NCBI RefSeq assembly: GCF_963668165.1
Contig: NZ_OY764212.1
Span: forward strand, 496,001-560,000
Length of the DNA: 64,000 nucleotides
Direction of reading: 5' to 3'
Origin: Marispirochaeta sp.
Lineage (GTDB): Bacteria > Spirochaetota > Spirochaetia > JC444 > Marispirochaetaceae
Positions 24,655-34,154 of the stretch are shown here, piece by piece. The translations under genes and the position numbers were made by a program. The notes beneath the pieces were generated by a model. The model worked only from the letters and a program-made list of their open reading frames with translations. It ran no database searches and was not told the DNA's origin. How positions within the stretch are numbered: position 1 is the first letter of the stretch; each line of letters begins with the position of its first letter.

Positions 24655-25530
24655 TTGAACACAAGAAAAATACGGGACGAGGCTGCCAAACACCTCTTTG
24701 CCTTTTGCGCCTTTGTCTCTGTTCTGAGTGTCGTCTTTATAACCATCTTCATTTTCCTCGAAGGTCTGCCGCTTTTTGAGGTTACAGGCGTGCTGGACTT
24801 TCTTATCGGTACCGTATGGGAACCCACCGGCGATCCTGCTCATTACGGGATACTCCCCTTTATTGCCGGTTCCATCTGGGTAACCTTCGGCTCTCTGATG
24901 CTCGCCCTTCCCGTCGGACTCTCCGTTGGAATCTTCATGGCGGAATACGCCACAGGTCGTTTTGCCAACACCGTCCGCTCGGTGGTTGAGCTGCTGGCGG
25001 GGATCCCTTCGGTAATTTACGGGCTGTTCGGATATATAGCCATCGCACCGATTGTGCGCAACCTCACCCCCAGCAACACGGGTCTGGGGGTCCTGACAGC
25101 TTCCATTGTTCTGGCGATCATGGTTCTTCCGACAATAATCAACATTACTGAAGTTTCCTTACGAGCGGTTACGCCGGAGCTGAAAGAAGCATCTTTAGCC
25201 CTGGGAGCGACCCACTGGCAGACTATCGTCCATACCCTTATTCCGGCGGCACGGTCCGGAATACTGGCGGGTATCGTTCTGGGGATGGGACGATCCATCG
25301 GAGAAACCATGGCAGTCCTGATGGTGGCAGGAAACGCCGTTACAATGCCAACAAGCCCGCTTTCGCTGGCAAGAACACTGACCATGAACGTGGCCACCGA
25401 TATGTCTTATGCTTCCGGCGAGCACTGGACCAGTCTTTTTACCACCGGAATGGTACTCTTTGTTTTTATTCTGATAATCAACATCTCGGTTCAGGTACTC
25501 ATGAAAAAGGCCGTAAAGGACATGAAATAA
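24655..25530 (+). CDS. pstC: Phosphate ABC transporter permease PstC
   Basis: One of two membrane subunits of the high-affinity phosphate transporter. At 291 residues it has the usual six helices. The coupling-loop EAA motif is at ELKEASLALGATHWQTIVHTLIPAARSGILAGI, and the ABC permease stretch VELLAGIPSVIYGLFGYIAI is conserved. The start is TTG at 24655 with AAGGAG about nine bases before. No in-frame ATG occurs nearby. It shares one base with pstA (TAATG). Confidence 0.95.
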   Translation: MNTRKIRDEAAKHLFAFCAFVSVLSVVFITIFIFLEGLPLFEVTGVLDFLIGTVWEPTGDPAHYGILPFIAGSIWVTFGSLMLALPVGLSVGIFMAEYATGRFANTVRSVVELLAGIPSVIYGLFGYIAIAPIVRNLTPSNTGLGVLTASIVLAIMVLPTIINITEVSLRAVTPELKEASLALGATHWQTIVHTLIPAARSGILAGIVLGMGRSIGETMAVLMVAGNAVTMPTSPLSLARTLTMNVATDMSYASGEHWTSLFTTGMVLFVFILIINISVQVLMKKAVKDMK

Positions 25531-27164
25531 TGGAATTATCCCGTTCGACCCGTATAAGCAAGATGCAGGAAAGCATTGCCCGAGGCTTCGTCTGGTTTTT
25601 CGCCGGTCTTACCATTATCATTCTCGTCTGGATTGTCGGGTACATCCTCTTCCGGGGCTTCTACTCCCGGAAGTATATTCCCTACGATGTACTGCCGATC
25701 AGCGAAGAGGTAATCCCCCTTGATGGGGAGAACGGAAAAGGTCTGCGTATTATCGTCAATAAAAAGGTAAAGGTTCGGGATCTGACGGAATCCCAGTTGA
25801 ACACGCTTTACTCAAAACGCAGACGGGAAAACTGGGGATTCTATACCCGACAGGACCTTGATGTTCAGCCCTTCGCCCTTCGCGGAGAAGACCCGGTTTT
25901 TGCAGCTGCTGCTGGAAAAGCCGTACTGCCTGATGAAACGGAGTTCAGCAAATACACGACCTTCGTCTCCGGCTTTGATGACATGGTCGAAATGGTAGCA
26001 AAAACCCCCGGGGCTGTCGGGTTTGTTCCTTCCGACTACAGCGGTTCCCTGGATCAGGTGAAAATTGTCCCCGTACGCAGGTTCAGCCTGATTTTCAGTC
26101 CGGATACGGTAAAGATAGAGGACAACAAAAAACTGCAGGAGCTGGATCGGGACAAACTGCAGAAGATCCTGCAAACAACCGCGCTGAACTGGCTCGAGCT
26201 TGGGGGAATCGACCTTGAGATTCACCCGGCCCTCTACCTGTATAACCCCGAATTCACCGAACAGATAGAGGATTCATATATAAACCACCCCCCTAAAGAG
26301 TCGGACATACCCATTTTTGACGACAAAGAGGAGTACTTTTATTACATTACATCCACCCCCGGATCCGTCGGCATAGCACTGTACGACGAGGTGGCTGCCA
26401 GGGAGCTGCCCACTGTTCCCTTTGTCCGAAAAGAGACCGGTCCGAATCTGACCCTCAGCTTCCTGCTGGAGGCGCCGTCCCGCTCCGGTGCGTGGGGAGG
26501 AATATCCTATATTATTCTTAATACCCTGCTGCTGATCAGCTTTACCCTTGTGTTCTCCACACCCGTCGGGGTTGCAGCAGCTATCTACCTGGTTGAATAT
26601 GCCAAACAGGGTCCCATGGTCCGGCTGCTTCGTATGGGTACGGAGACCCTGGCAGGTATTCCATCCATCGTTTTCGGCCTCTTCGGCCGGATATTCTTTG
26701 TACAGATCCTCGGTTTGGGCATTGGCTTTCTTTCGGCCACCCTTACGATAACTCTGATGATTCTTCCCACAATTGTGCGTACATCCGAGGAAGCCCTTGC
26801 GTCGGTCCCCGGGACCTACAGGGAGGGTTCTCTGGCCCTGGGGGCGACAAAGCTCGACACCATTTTCAAGGTGGTTCTTCCGGCAGCCAGTCCCGGGATT
26901 CTGACCGGCATTATCCTCGGAGTAGGCCGGGTCGTGGGAGAAACCGCTGTGCTGCTTTACACCCTGGGATCCAGTTATGAACTGGTTGCAAGTCCAAGTT
27001 CACCAGCCAGAGTACTGTCTCTGCACCTGTATCTGCTGTTTTCGGAGGCTGTCTCCTTTGACCGCGCCTTTGCCACCGGCACCGTACTGATTTTTATAAT
27101 TCTTATTGTTAACCGTATGACAACCAGGATGATCGGACGTATGAACCGAATGTCCGGCAAATAG
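25530..27164 (+). CDS. pstA: Phosphate ABC transporter permease PstA with large PstS-like periplasmic insertion
   Basis: Second membrane subunit, 544 residues against about 280-300 usually. TM1 is at about 20-42 and the remaining permease helices start near 323. The permease core keeps TETLAGIPSIVFGLFG and the EAA-type loop TYREGSLALGATKLDTIFKVVLPAASPGI. Between them lie about 270 residues facing the periplasm that form two similar modules, about 73-182 and 187-297. Each resembles the second lobe of PstS: VNKKVKVRDLTESQL...NW (101-102)...PGAVGF (160-165), and LDRDKLQKIL...NW (220-221)...PGSVGI (277-282). The NW-to-PGxVG spacing (57-59) equals that in PstS (57). The SGTR phosphate ligands are not present. 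Confidence 0.93.
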   Translation: MELSRSTRISKMQESIARGFVWFFAGLTIIILVWIVGYILFRGFYSRKYIPYDVLPISEEVIPLDGENGKGLRIIVNKKVKVRDLTESQLNTLYSKRRRENWGFYTRQDLDVQPFALRGEDPVFAAAAGKAVLPDETEFSKYTTFVSGFDDMVEMVAKTPGAVGFVPSDYSGSLDQVKIVPVRRFSLIFSPDTVKIEDNKKLQELDRDKLQKILQTTALNWLELGGIDLEIHPALYLYNPEFTEQIEDSYINHPPKESDIPIFDDKEEYFYYITSTPGSVGIALYDEVAARELPTVPFVRKETGPNLTLSFLLEAPSRSGAWGGISYIILNTLLLISFTLVFSTPVGVAAAIYLVEYAKQGPMVRLLRMGTETLAGIPSIVFGLFGRIFFVQILGLGIGFLSATLTITLMILPTIVRTSEEALASVPGTYREGSLALGATKLDTIFKVVLPAASPGILTGIILGVGRVVGETAVLLYTLGSSYELVASPSSPARVLSLHLYLLFSEAVSFDRAFATGTVLIFIILIVNRMTTRMIGRMNRMSGK

Positions 27165-27175
27165 AGGAGTGACTT

Positions 27176-27934
27176 ATGGATACCAGGGTAAAAATACAAT
27201 GCAGAAATCTGAATCTGTTTTATGGGGATTTTCAGGCCCTTCATGATGTTTCCATGGATATAGAACGGGAAAAGGTAACGGCGCTGATCGGTCCGTCGGG
27301 CTGCGGGAAATCGACCTTTATTCGTGCCCTGAACAGAATGAACGATATTATCGACTACGTTCATATAAGCGGGACAATCGAATATGACGGAATGAATATT
27401 TACAGGGACTACGACGTTATTGAGCTTAGAAAGAAAATAGGGATGGTCTTCCAGAAGCCTAATCCCTTTCCTATGAGTGTATTCGACAATGTTGCCTACG
27501 GCCCCCGACTGCACGGAATAAAAGATAAAAACAGGCTGGAGGAGATCGTGGAAACCTCCCTGCGACAGGCGGCAATCTGGGACGAAATCAAGGACAGGCT
27601 CCACAAACCCGCCCTCGGAATTTCCGGTGGACAGCAGCAGCGGCTGTGCATTGCCCGCACCCTGTCCGTGAACCCGGATGTAGTACTGATGGACGAACCG
27701 ACCTCGGCGCTGGACCCTATATCCACCTCCCGGATCGAGGACCTGATAGACGAACTGAAACAGCGCTATACCATTGTTATCGTGACCCACAACATGCAGC
27801 AGGCCGGCAGGATTTCCGATTATACCGCGTTTTTCCTTAACGGAGTAATTGAGGAATTCGGTACAACCGGGCAGATATTTTTTAATCCCGGGAACCATCA
27901 GACAGAGGCCTACATAACCGGAAAATTCGGTTAA
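27176..27934 (+). CDS. pstB: Phosphate ABC transporter ATPase PstB
   Basis: Powers phosphate import. Walker A is GPSGCGKST near residues 42-50, the signature is [13 protein letters not shown] near 150, and Walker B is [13 protein letters not shown] near 168. The PstB-typical [10 protein letters not shown] follows Walker A. At 252 residues it is standard. An eleven-base gap separates it from pstA. Confidence 0.97.
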   Translation: MDTRVKIQCRNLNLFYGDFQALHDVSMDIEREKVTALIGPSGCGKSTFIRALNRMNDIIDYVHISGTIEYDGMNIYRDYDVIELRKKIGMVFQKPNPFPMSVFDNVAYGPRLHGIKDKNRLEEIVETSLRQAAIWDEIKDRLHKPALGISGGQQQRLCIARTLSVNPDVVLMDEPTSALDPISTSRIEDLIDELKQRYTIVIVTHNMQQAGRISDYTAFFLNGVIEEFGTTGQIFFNPGNHQTEAYITGKFG

Positions 27935-27959
27935 GAAACTTGCAAGGAGACGCCGGATT

Positions 27960-28622
27960 ATGCCAAGCATACGACGACACTTTTTAGAAGAGCTGAATAA
28001 GCTGCATGAAAACCTGCTGCGAATGGGTATCCTGGTGGAAGAGTCCATACATAAATCTGTGAGCGCATTAAAAAGTCAAAACAGAGAACTGGCGGAAAAT
28101 ATCATTCAGGATGACGAAAACATAAACGACGCGGAAACCGAAATACTCGACCACTGTATAAAATTGCTCGCCACACAGCAGCCCGTCGCGGGGGATTTGC
28201 GGACCATAGTGACCGCAATAAAGGTGGCGACCCAGCTGGAGCGTGTAGGCGATCATTCTGTCCATATTGCGAAAAGCGTCTGCAAATTATCAGACGAACC
28301 TTTTATCAGGAAACTGACCGATACTTCCCGGATGGGAGAAATATGCCAAGCTATGATTCGTGATGTTCTGACCGCCCTGATAAACAATAACGGCAGCTAT
28401 GCACAGGAAGTTGCCCGCAGAGACGACGAAGTGGACAAGCTCTATTACAAAATAACCCGGGAACTTGTTGCCTTCATGCTTGAAGAAAATACACGGATTA
28501 ATCAGGGCCTGGAGCTGCTCTTTATTGCCCGCTATCTTGAGCGCATCGGCGATCACGTAACAAATATCTCCGAGCTGGTTGTCTACAACAGCTCGGGTAA
28601 ACATGTTGAATTAAACAGATAG
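27960..28622 (+). CDS. phoU: Phosphate-signalling regulator PhoU
   Basis: A 220-residue all-helical protein of two three-helix PhoU bundles with metal-binding E/D-x-x-x-D patterns. Examples are IQDDENINDAETEILDHC and RDDEVDKLYYKI, with LERVGDHSVHIA and LERIGDHVTNISE. PhoU couples the Pst transporter to phosphate sensing and represses the regulon when phosphate is plentiful. It lies between pstB and phoB as expected. Confidence 0.96.
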   Translation: MPSIRRHFLEELNKLHENLLRMGILVEESIHKSVSALKSQNRELAENIIQDDENINDAETEILDHCIKLLATQQPVAGDLRTIVTAIKVATQLERVGDHSVHIAKSVCKLSDEPFIRKLTDTSRMGEICQAMIRDVLTALINNNGSYAQEVARRDDEVDKLYYKITRELVAFMLEENTRINQGLELLFIARYLERIGDHVTNISELVVYNSSGKHVELNR

Positions 28623-28635
28623 GAATGCGGAACAA

Positions 28636-29388
28636 ATGGCACGAGAAAACGAAACAATACTGGTTATCGATGACGAACCGTATATACGGGAACTCCTGCA
28701 GTACAACCTGGAAAAAGAGGGATACGCTGTAATCTCTGCAGCAAGCGGAGAGGAGGGCCTCGACCTTGCCAGGCGGAATCATCCCGCCTTGATACTCCTC
28801 GATTTGATGCTGCCCGGAATCGATGGAATCGACGTCTGCCGCAGACTGAAAAGGGAGGCCCGTACAGCGAAAATCCCGATTATTATGGCAACCGCCAAGA
28901 GCGAGGATACTGACATTGTTATCGGGCTTGAAATCGGCGCCGACGATTATGTAACAAAACCCTTCAGCCCTAATGTCATTTGCGCCCGTATCCGATCTGT
29001 GCTGCGAAGAAACGAGCAGAAAATCCACCCGAACACGGAAGAAGACTTTATACGTATCCACGACATCACCATCGACCCCAAACGCCACCAGGTCCATTGC
29101 GGCAGCCGCGTCGCAGACTTGAGTGTTACCGAATTCTCAATTCTTGAGTTTTTAGCCAGGAACGCCGGGTGGGTATTTTCCCGCAACCAGATAATCGGGG
29201 CAGTAAAGGGTGATTCGTATCCTGTAACCGAGCGGGCTGTGGATGTACAGATTCTGGGGTTGAGAAAGAAGCTCGAAGAATACGGTGCGTACATTGAGAC
29301 GGTTCGGGGAGTCGGATACCGCATGAGGGAAGAAGATTCCGGAGACAGCGGGGCTCTCCCCATCCGCCGGGCTATTCAATCCTCGTAA
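28636..29388 (+). CDS. phoB: PhoB-type response regulator
   Basis: OmpR-family regulator, 250 residues. The receiver phospho-acceptor is near D55 (LILLDLMLPGIDG), with the conserved Lys in DDYVTKPFSP. The winged helix at about 140-235 (VTEFSILEFLARNAGWVFSRNQII, VDVQILGLRKKLEEYGAYIETVRGVGYRM) is typical of PhoB. Its place after phoU and the PhoB-like repeats ahead of pstS and pstC support the name. No phoR kinase gene is next to it; the next gene is convergent and overlaps its last 17 bases. The kinase must be elsewhere. Confidence 0.9.
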   Translation: MARENETILVIDDEPYIRELLQYNLEKEGYAVISAASGEEGLDLARRNHPALILLDLMLPGIDGIDVCRRLKREARTAKIPIIMATAKSEDTDIVIGLEIGADDYVTKPFSPNVICARIRSVLRRNEQKIHPNTEEDFIRIHDITIDPKRHQVHCGSRVADLSVTEFSILEFLARNAGWVFSRNQIIGAVKGDSYPVTERAVDVQILGLRKKLEEYGAYIETVRGVGYRMREEDSGDSGALPIRRAIQSS

Positions 29389-30391
29389 GGTTTCTTCCGT
29401 TCTGCTTGGCCCTGTACATGGCGGCATCCGCACGTGCAATCCAGGCTTCCCGGCTCTCTCCTGAATGGTACTGGGCAACACCCAATGAAGCAGTTACCGA
29501 GAGTTCAAAATCTCCGCTATCAATCTTCCTCTCCATAAGAGAAAGTCGAAAACGTTCAGCGATAGCAAAGGCCTGATCCTTGTAGGTATTCGGCAGAACC
29601 ATAAAGAACTCCTCACCGCCGTAGCGGCCGGCTTGATCGTACTTTCGCAGGGTTTCCTGGAGAAGATTGCCGATCTCCTTGATTACCATATCACCCACAG
29701 GATGCCCATAATTGTCGTTAATCGGCTTAAAGTGGTCGATGTCCATCATTATGCCGGACAAGGGGACCTCGGTCCTGAGAGCCCGGTCGATTTCGATATC
29801 GATTATGGAAAACAGACTCATCCGGTTCAAAAGACCGGACAGCATGTCGTATTTGGCTATTCGTTCCAGCTTGGCCTTTGTGCGTTCAAGCTCCTCTTTT
29901 TCCGTCTCTATTACTTCCAGGGTCTGTTTCAGGTGCAGGTGGCGATCCAGAATCTTGCTGGCAAGTTCCTCCTCCTGCTTAACCGCCTGACGGAAGAATT
30001 CCCGCTCCTCAAAAAGCCGCATCTGACTTCTTAAACGAATATATGCGGCCTTTATGCGGGTCTGAAACTCAAGTTTACGGACGGGCTTCTGAATATAATC
30101 ATCGGCCCCCTCCTCCAATGCATCATTGAGACGCTGCTTTTCATGGGCAGTTAAAATAATCTGCAGGGGACACTGGAAATATCGCTTTCTGAACTCGATG
30201 GCCAGCTCCCGCCAAGGGGGATCAGTTACATCAAGGTCGATGAGGATAATATGAATGTCTTCTTCTTTAAGATACGAAAGAGCTTCGCCGGAACTTCCGG
30301 CACTTAATACACCATACCCTTCTTCCACCAAGTAACGGTTCATCTTTTCAAGATCACCGGAGTTGCTGTCAATTAACAGAATACGGGTCAT
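29372..30391 (-). CDS. Response regulator with diguanylate cyclase (GGDEF) domain
   Basis: Makes the second messenger cyclic di-GMP when its receiver is phosphorylated. The receiver covers residues about 1-120 (ILIDLDVTDPP holds the Asp; DDYIQKPVRKLEF the Lys). A coiled coil follows (LKQTLEVIETEKEELERTKAKLERI) and then a GGDEF domain with the active loop RYGGEEFFMVLP. The GGEEF form is compatible with activity. No RxxD inhibitory site is evident directly before it. It is last in a leftward gene run. Its 3' end overlaps phoB by 17 bases in the opposite direction. Confidence 0.93.
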   Translation of the reverse strand: MTRILLIDSNSGDLEKMNRYLVEEGYGVLSAGSSGEALSYLKEEDIHIILIDLDVTDPPWRELAIEFRKRYFQCPLQIILTAHEKQRLNDALEEGADDYIQKPVRKLEFQTRIKAAYIRLRSQMRLFEEREFFRQAVKQEEELASKILDRHLHLKQTLEVIETEKEELERTKAKLERIAKYDMLSGLLNRMSLFSIIDIEIDRALRTEVPLSGIMMDIDHFKPINDNYGHPVGDMVIKEIGNLLQETLRKYDQAGRYGGEEFFMVLPNTYKDQAFAIAERFRLSLMERKIDSGDFELSVTASLGVAQYHSGESREAWIARADAAMYRAKQNGRNLTRIE

Positions 30392-30407
30392 ATACCCTCA
30401 TTTTTAA

Positions 30408-31730
30408 TCAGCCCCGCAGATACATCAGAAAAACCTGGAAACCTCCAAGAACCGCTCCCAGGAACGCTCCAAAGACGTTGATCCACTTCAGCTGCTTCTT
30501 TATTACCAATAATAATAATGATTCAACCTCTTCAATTGCAAGGCTGTCGATGCGTAATATTACAAGCTTTTCTATATCCATTACTTCAAGGGCGATGGGA
30601 ACCGCTTTTACAAGGAGCCCGACTACTGTATCACGAACCAGGGGGACAAGGAGTTCCCGTCCGCCTGTATTCCAGCCGATCAGATCCCCCACGCTAAGAT
30701 CCTCAGGAACAAGAGACAGAATGCCTGCAGCGGTGATTCCGGACTCCGCCTTGAAAGGATCCACCCCGCTGAAGAGTTTATCCATTATGCCTGCCAGTTC
30801 ATCTATTTTGTCAGGTTCCAGGAATTCGCCAAGGGGTAACTTAAGGTTCTGCTTAAGATACTCCTCCGCCGCCACGAGCAGCCCTTCCACGGTTTCCGGA
30901 GACTGCAGGCTTTCTTCCAGGTTCTGGATAAAACGGTCCACAAGGTAGGACATGTTCTCTTCCATGGTTCTGTGGTACTGTCCGGCCACTACTACCAGCC
31001 TCTGAATACCGGAGAGGCTGTCCACCGCATCCCTGAAGAGCAGAACTCCCCGCCGATGCAGCTCATTCCGTGTGGCGCTGCGATTCAGCCACTGAATCAG
31101 GAAGCGCCGCAATGACGGCAAGACCCCAGCGAAGCCTGCGATTATTGCCTGCCGGGCCTCCGGGCTGAGGAGCTCTTCGATTTTACGGTTCTCCTGTATG
31201 TGCCTGTGCAGGATTCCGGCAGTCAGCTCTCCCGCCGGTCCGCGGCCGCCCTGCTCCGGGACTTCTGTTCGCTCCGAGCCAAGATACGTCCGAACCAGCC
31301 CCCGCAGCAGGGCGGTCCCCAGGCTGTGGATTCCCGGAGAATCAGCAAGCTCCTTCCACAGGCCGGAAAACCTGCGCAGGGGAGAGTTTGCCGGGTTTTT
31401 TAGTATGGAAGAGATTTTTACCGGACACAGAATATCCCCGCCCCGGCGAATTGCCGATTCAAGACCCTGCAGAAAGCCCGGGGTTTCCATCTGTGCACAA
31501 ACTGCTTCAACGGTAAAAAGTTCCGTTGATACCTGCCGGGCAATACTGCGGGCAAGTTCGTGCCGCTGTTTCGGGATAATTCCCGGGGTAAGGGGCAGCC
31601 GAAAACCGAAGAACCTCTTCTCCCTGTAAGGGCGAAAGAGCATGGTTATGGCTATTTTATTTGTAATATAGCCTATGACAGCCCCGGCTAAAGGGGGAAT
31701 GAAGTAGATAACTGCAGACGGCATGTCCAT
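30408..31730 (-). CDS. DUF445 family membrane protein
   Basis: A 440-residue protein. It has an N-terminal membrane helix leading into the family signature (FIPPLAGAVIGYITNKIAITMLFRPY, LPLTPGIIPKQRHELARSIA), a long helical soluble middle, and a C-terminal membrane helix (VFGAFLGAVLGGFQVFLMYL). This is the DUF445 (YheB/YjiN-like) arrangement. The biochemical role is unknown. It lies 16 bases upstream of the diguanylate cyclase gene and 9 after the SH3 lipoprotein gene. Confidence 0.87.
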   Translation of the reverse strand: MDMPSAVIYFIPPLAGAVIGYITNKIAITMLFRPYREKRFFGFRLPLTPGIIPKQRHELARSIARQVSTELFTVEAVCAQMETPGFLQGLESAIRRGGDILCPVKISSILKNPANSPLRRFSGLWKELADSPGIHSLGTALLRGLVRTYLGSERTEVPEQGGRGPAGELTAGILHRHIQENRKIEELLSPEARQAIIAGFAGVLPSLRRFLIQWLNRSATRNELHRRGVLLFRDAVDSLSGIQRLVVVAGQYHRTMEENMSYLVDRFIQNLEESLQSPETVEGLLVAAEEYLKQNLKLPLGEFLEPDKIDELAGIMDKLFSGVDPFKAESGITAAGILSLVPEDLSVGDLIGWNTGGRELLVPLVRDTVVGLLVKAVPIALEVMDIEKLVILRIDSLAIEEVESLLLLVIKKQLKWINVFGAFLGAVLGGFQVFLMYLRG

Positions 31731-31739
31731 AGGGGGGGC

Positions 31740-32150
31740 TTACCGTGTTTCCCTGGCAGCCCGCAGCGCCTGTTCCCTGCTGCCGTATAGCTCCACATAG
31801 GCGCCAAAGACCCATCCGATCAAACCGTCATAGGAAACCTGGTACCAGTAGTCCTCGTATCCTTCAATAAAAACTTTATCCGGAGACTGGGAAAGGACCT
31901 CCAAAACTACCCCCCGGCGGTTCCAGAAGGTAGTAACCACCTCGCTCTGGGAATCAGGACTGTTTCTCATACGCAGATGAGATGAGGCAATAACACCCCA
32001 TTTTTCCCTCATGGACAAGAGAGAGGTGGGAGGAAGATCTATGCTTGTCAGCTTTTCTTCCTTTGCACATCCGGTAAAGATGAGGATTAAACTGAACACA
32101 GCAAACAGTGTATATTTTTTACAGCCCGTATTTTTAAAAAATTTTATCAT
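31740..32150 (-). CDS. SH3-domain lipoprotein
   Basis: A 136-residue lipoprotein. The signal has a basic N-region, the core YTLFAVFSLILI and lipobox FTGC with Cys near residue 28. The mature part is one bacterial SH3 domain (GVIASSHLRMRNSPDSQSEVV, DYWYQVSYDGLIGWVFGAYVELYG). Such domains often bind peptidoglycan or proteins in the envelope. The start has GGGGGT upstream. Exact role unknown. Confidence 0.85.
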   Translation of the reverse strand: MIKFFKNTGCKKYTLFAVFSLILIFTGCAKEEKLTSIDLPPTSLLSMREKWGVIASSHLRMRNSPDSQSEVVTTFWNRRGVVLEVLSQSPDKVFIEGYEDYWYQVSYDGLIGWVFGAYVELYGSREQALRAARETR

Positions 32151-32165
32151 ACCCCCAGACCTCTG

Positions 32166-34151
32166 TCAGTCCTCGCCTTTTAGGTTCTGTATCTCATCCC
32201 GGATTAGCGCGGCCTTCTCAAACTCGAGATTCTTGGCCATCTCCAGCATCTCATGCTCAAGGGCCTTGATCAAGGCCGCCTTCTCCCTGGGAATAAGGAT
32301 ATTATAACTGCGCTTCAGCACGTCTAGAGCCTGCTCTTCCGCAGCACGGCTCTCCTCTTTCTGGCGCACGAGAATATCGTGAATGGATTTTCTGACAGAC
32401 TGGGGCGTAATGCCGTGGGTCCTGTTATACTCCTCCTGAATGCTGCGCCGGCGATCTGTCTCGTCGATGGCAGTCTCCATGGCCGGCGACATTCTGTCGG
32501 CATACATCAATACCCGGCCGTCCAGGTTACGGGCCGCCCGTCCGATGGTCTGGATCAGGGAAGTCGAGCTCCTCAGGAAACCGATCTTGTCAGCATCCAG
32601 AATGGCGATCAGCGCGACCTCAGGGAGGTCCAATCCTTCCCGCAGCAGGTTGATACCTACCAGAACATCGAATACGCCCTGTCTGAGCTGGGTGAGGATC
32701 TCCACCCGCTCAATCGTCTCAACCTCGGAGTGAAGATACCGAACCCGCACCCCCAGATTCGCCAGGTAATCCGTCAGGTCCTCGGCCATCTTCTTGGTAA
32801 GGGTGGTAATCAGCGTCCGGTATCCCAGGGCTATGGTGGCCTTGATTTCGCCGAAGAGGTCCTCAATCTGTCCTTCCGTAGGGCGCACCTCAATTTGGGG
32901 ATCCAGAAGCCCTGTAGGCCGGATAATCTGCTCTACCACCTGAGCAGAGCGCCGGATCTCCTCTTTTCCCGGAGTCGCAGAGACAAAGATGGCCTGGTCC
33001 AGGAGCTGCTCGAACTCCCCAAAAATCAGGGGCCGGTTATCCAGGGCGGAAGGCAGGCGGAAACCATGGTTTACCAGGTTCAGCTTGCGGGAGCGGTCAC
33101 CTTCGTACATGGCGCCGACCTGGGGCAGGGTTACGTGGCTCTCGTCGATCATAGTCATGAACCCTTGAGGAAAATAATCCAGCAGCACCGACGGCCGTTC
33201 CCCCTCGATGCGGTCGGAAAGGTGCCGGGAGTAGTTCTCTATCCCTGAGCAGTAACCCATCTCTTCCATCATCTCCAGGTCATACTCGGTGCGTGTTTTT
33301 AAACGCTGGGCCTCGACAATCTTGCCCTCTTCGGTAAACCTGCGATACTGCTCCTCCAGCTCTTCCCTGATCTCCTTAAGAGACTTCTGAACCTGATCTT
33401 CAGGCATTACAAAGTGTTTGGCCGGGTAGATGACACAGTGATCCCGCTCGTCCAGGACCTGCATTCCCACCGGATCGATGCGCCGGATACGGGCGACCGT
33501 GTCCCAGTCAAGCTCCACCCGAAAGGCATGTTCCGTATAGGCTGGGTAAATCTCCAGCACGTCGCCGCGGACCCGGAAGTTACCCCGGTCCAGGATATGG
33601 TCATTCCGTTCATACTGCAGGGAGATCAGCTGCCGGCTGATGGAACCGATGTCCGCCTCGTCGCCGACTTTTAACCGAAGGCGCATCTCGTGGAAGGATT
33701 TTGGGTTTCCCAGGCCGTAAATGCAGGATACCGTGGCTACGATTATAACGTCCTCCCGCTCCATCAGCGAGGAGGTAGCTGAGAGCCTCAGACGGTCTAT
33801 CTCGTCGTTAATGGAGGCGTCCTTTTCGATATAGAGATCCCGGGAGGGAACATAGGCCTCGGGCTGATAGTAATCGTAGTAGGAGACAAAGTACTCCACG
33901 GCGTTATCGGGAAAGAAGTCCTTGAACTCCCGGTAAAGCTGGGCAGCCAGGGTCTTGTTGTGGGAAATAACCAGGGTCGGCCTCTGGATCGTCTCGATGA
34001 TCTTGGCCATGGTGAAGGTTTTTCCGGAGCCTGTGACCCCTTTCAGGGTCTGAAAGCGGTCTCCCTGTTCGATGCCTTCCACCAGCTTGCGGATTGCTTC
34101 TCCCTGGTCCCCGGCGGGGGCATAGGATGATTCTACACGAAAACGCGGCAT
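32166..34151 (-). CDS. uvrB: Excinuclease ABC subunit B
   Basis: Damage-verifying helicase-like subunit of nucleotide excision repair. At 661 residues it has [10 protein letters not shown] (Walker A, near 39-46) and the beta-hairpin [15 protein letters not shown] (near 91-105). DESHVTLPQ (near 340), the helicase motifs [13 protein letters not shown] and QTIGRAARN, and a C-terminal UVR domain ([21 protein letters not shown]) that contacts UvrC are also present. It lies three bases after degP and 15 before the lipoprotein gene. Confidence 0.98.
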   Translation of the reverse strand: MPRFRVESSYAPAGDQGEAIRKLVEGIEQGDRFQTLKGVTGSGKTFTMAKIIETIQRPTLVISHNKTLAAQLYREFKDFFPDNAVEYFVSYYDYYQPEAYVPSRDLYIEKDASINDEIDRLRLSATSSLMEREDVIIVATVSCIYGLGNPKSFHEMRLRLKVGDEADIGSISRQLISLQYERNDHILDRGNFRVRGDVLEIYPAYTEHAFRVELDWDTVARIRRIDPVGMQVLDERDHCVIYPAKHFVMPEDQVQKSLKEIREELEEQYRRFTEEGKIVEAQRLKTRTEYDLEMMEEMGYCSGIENYSRHLSDRIEGERPSVLLDYFPQGFMTMIDESHVTLPQVGAMYEGDRSRKLNLVNHGFRLPSALDNRPLIFGEFEQLLDQAIFVSATPGKEEIRRSAQVVEQIIRPTGLLDPQIEVRPTEGQIEDLFGEIKATIALGYRTLITTLTKKMAEDLTDYLANLGVRVRYLHSEVETIERVEILTQLRQGVFDVLVGINLLREGLDLPEVALIAILDADKIGFLRSSTSLIQTIGRAARNLDGRVLMYADRMSPAMETAIDETDRRRSIQEEYNRTHGITPQSVRKSIHDILVRQKEESRAAEEQALDVLKRSYNILIPREKAALIKALEHEMLEMAKNLEFEKAALIRDEIQNLKGED

Positions 34152-34154
34152 GGC

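Noticed and set aside
26975-28048. 357-codon open frame antisense to pstA-pstB-phoU
   Set aside because: It crosses three well-supported genes, has no recognisable domain and no credible start signals.
32379-33248. 289-codon open frame antisense to uvrB
   Set aside because: uvrB is unambiguous here; the antisense frame is a shadow of codon bias.
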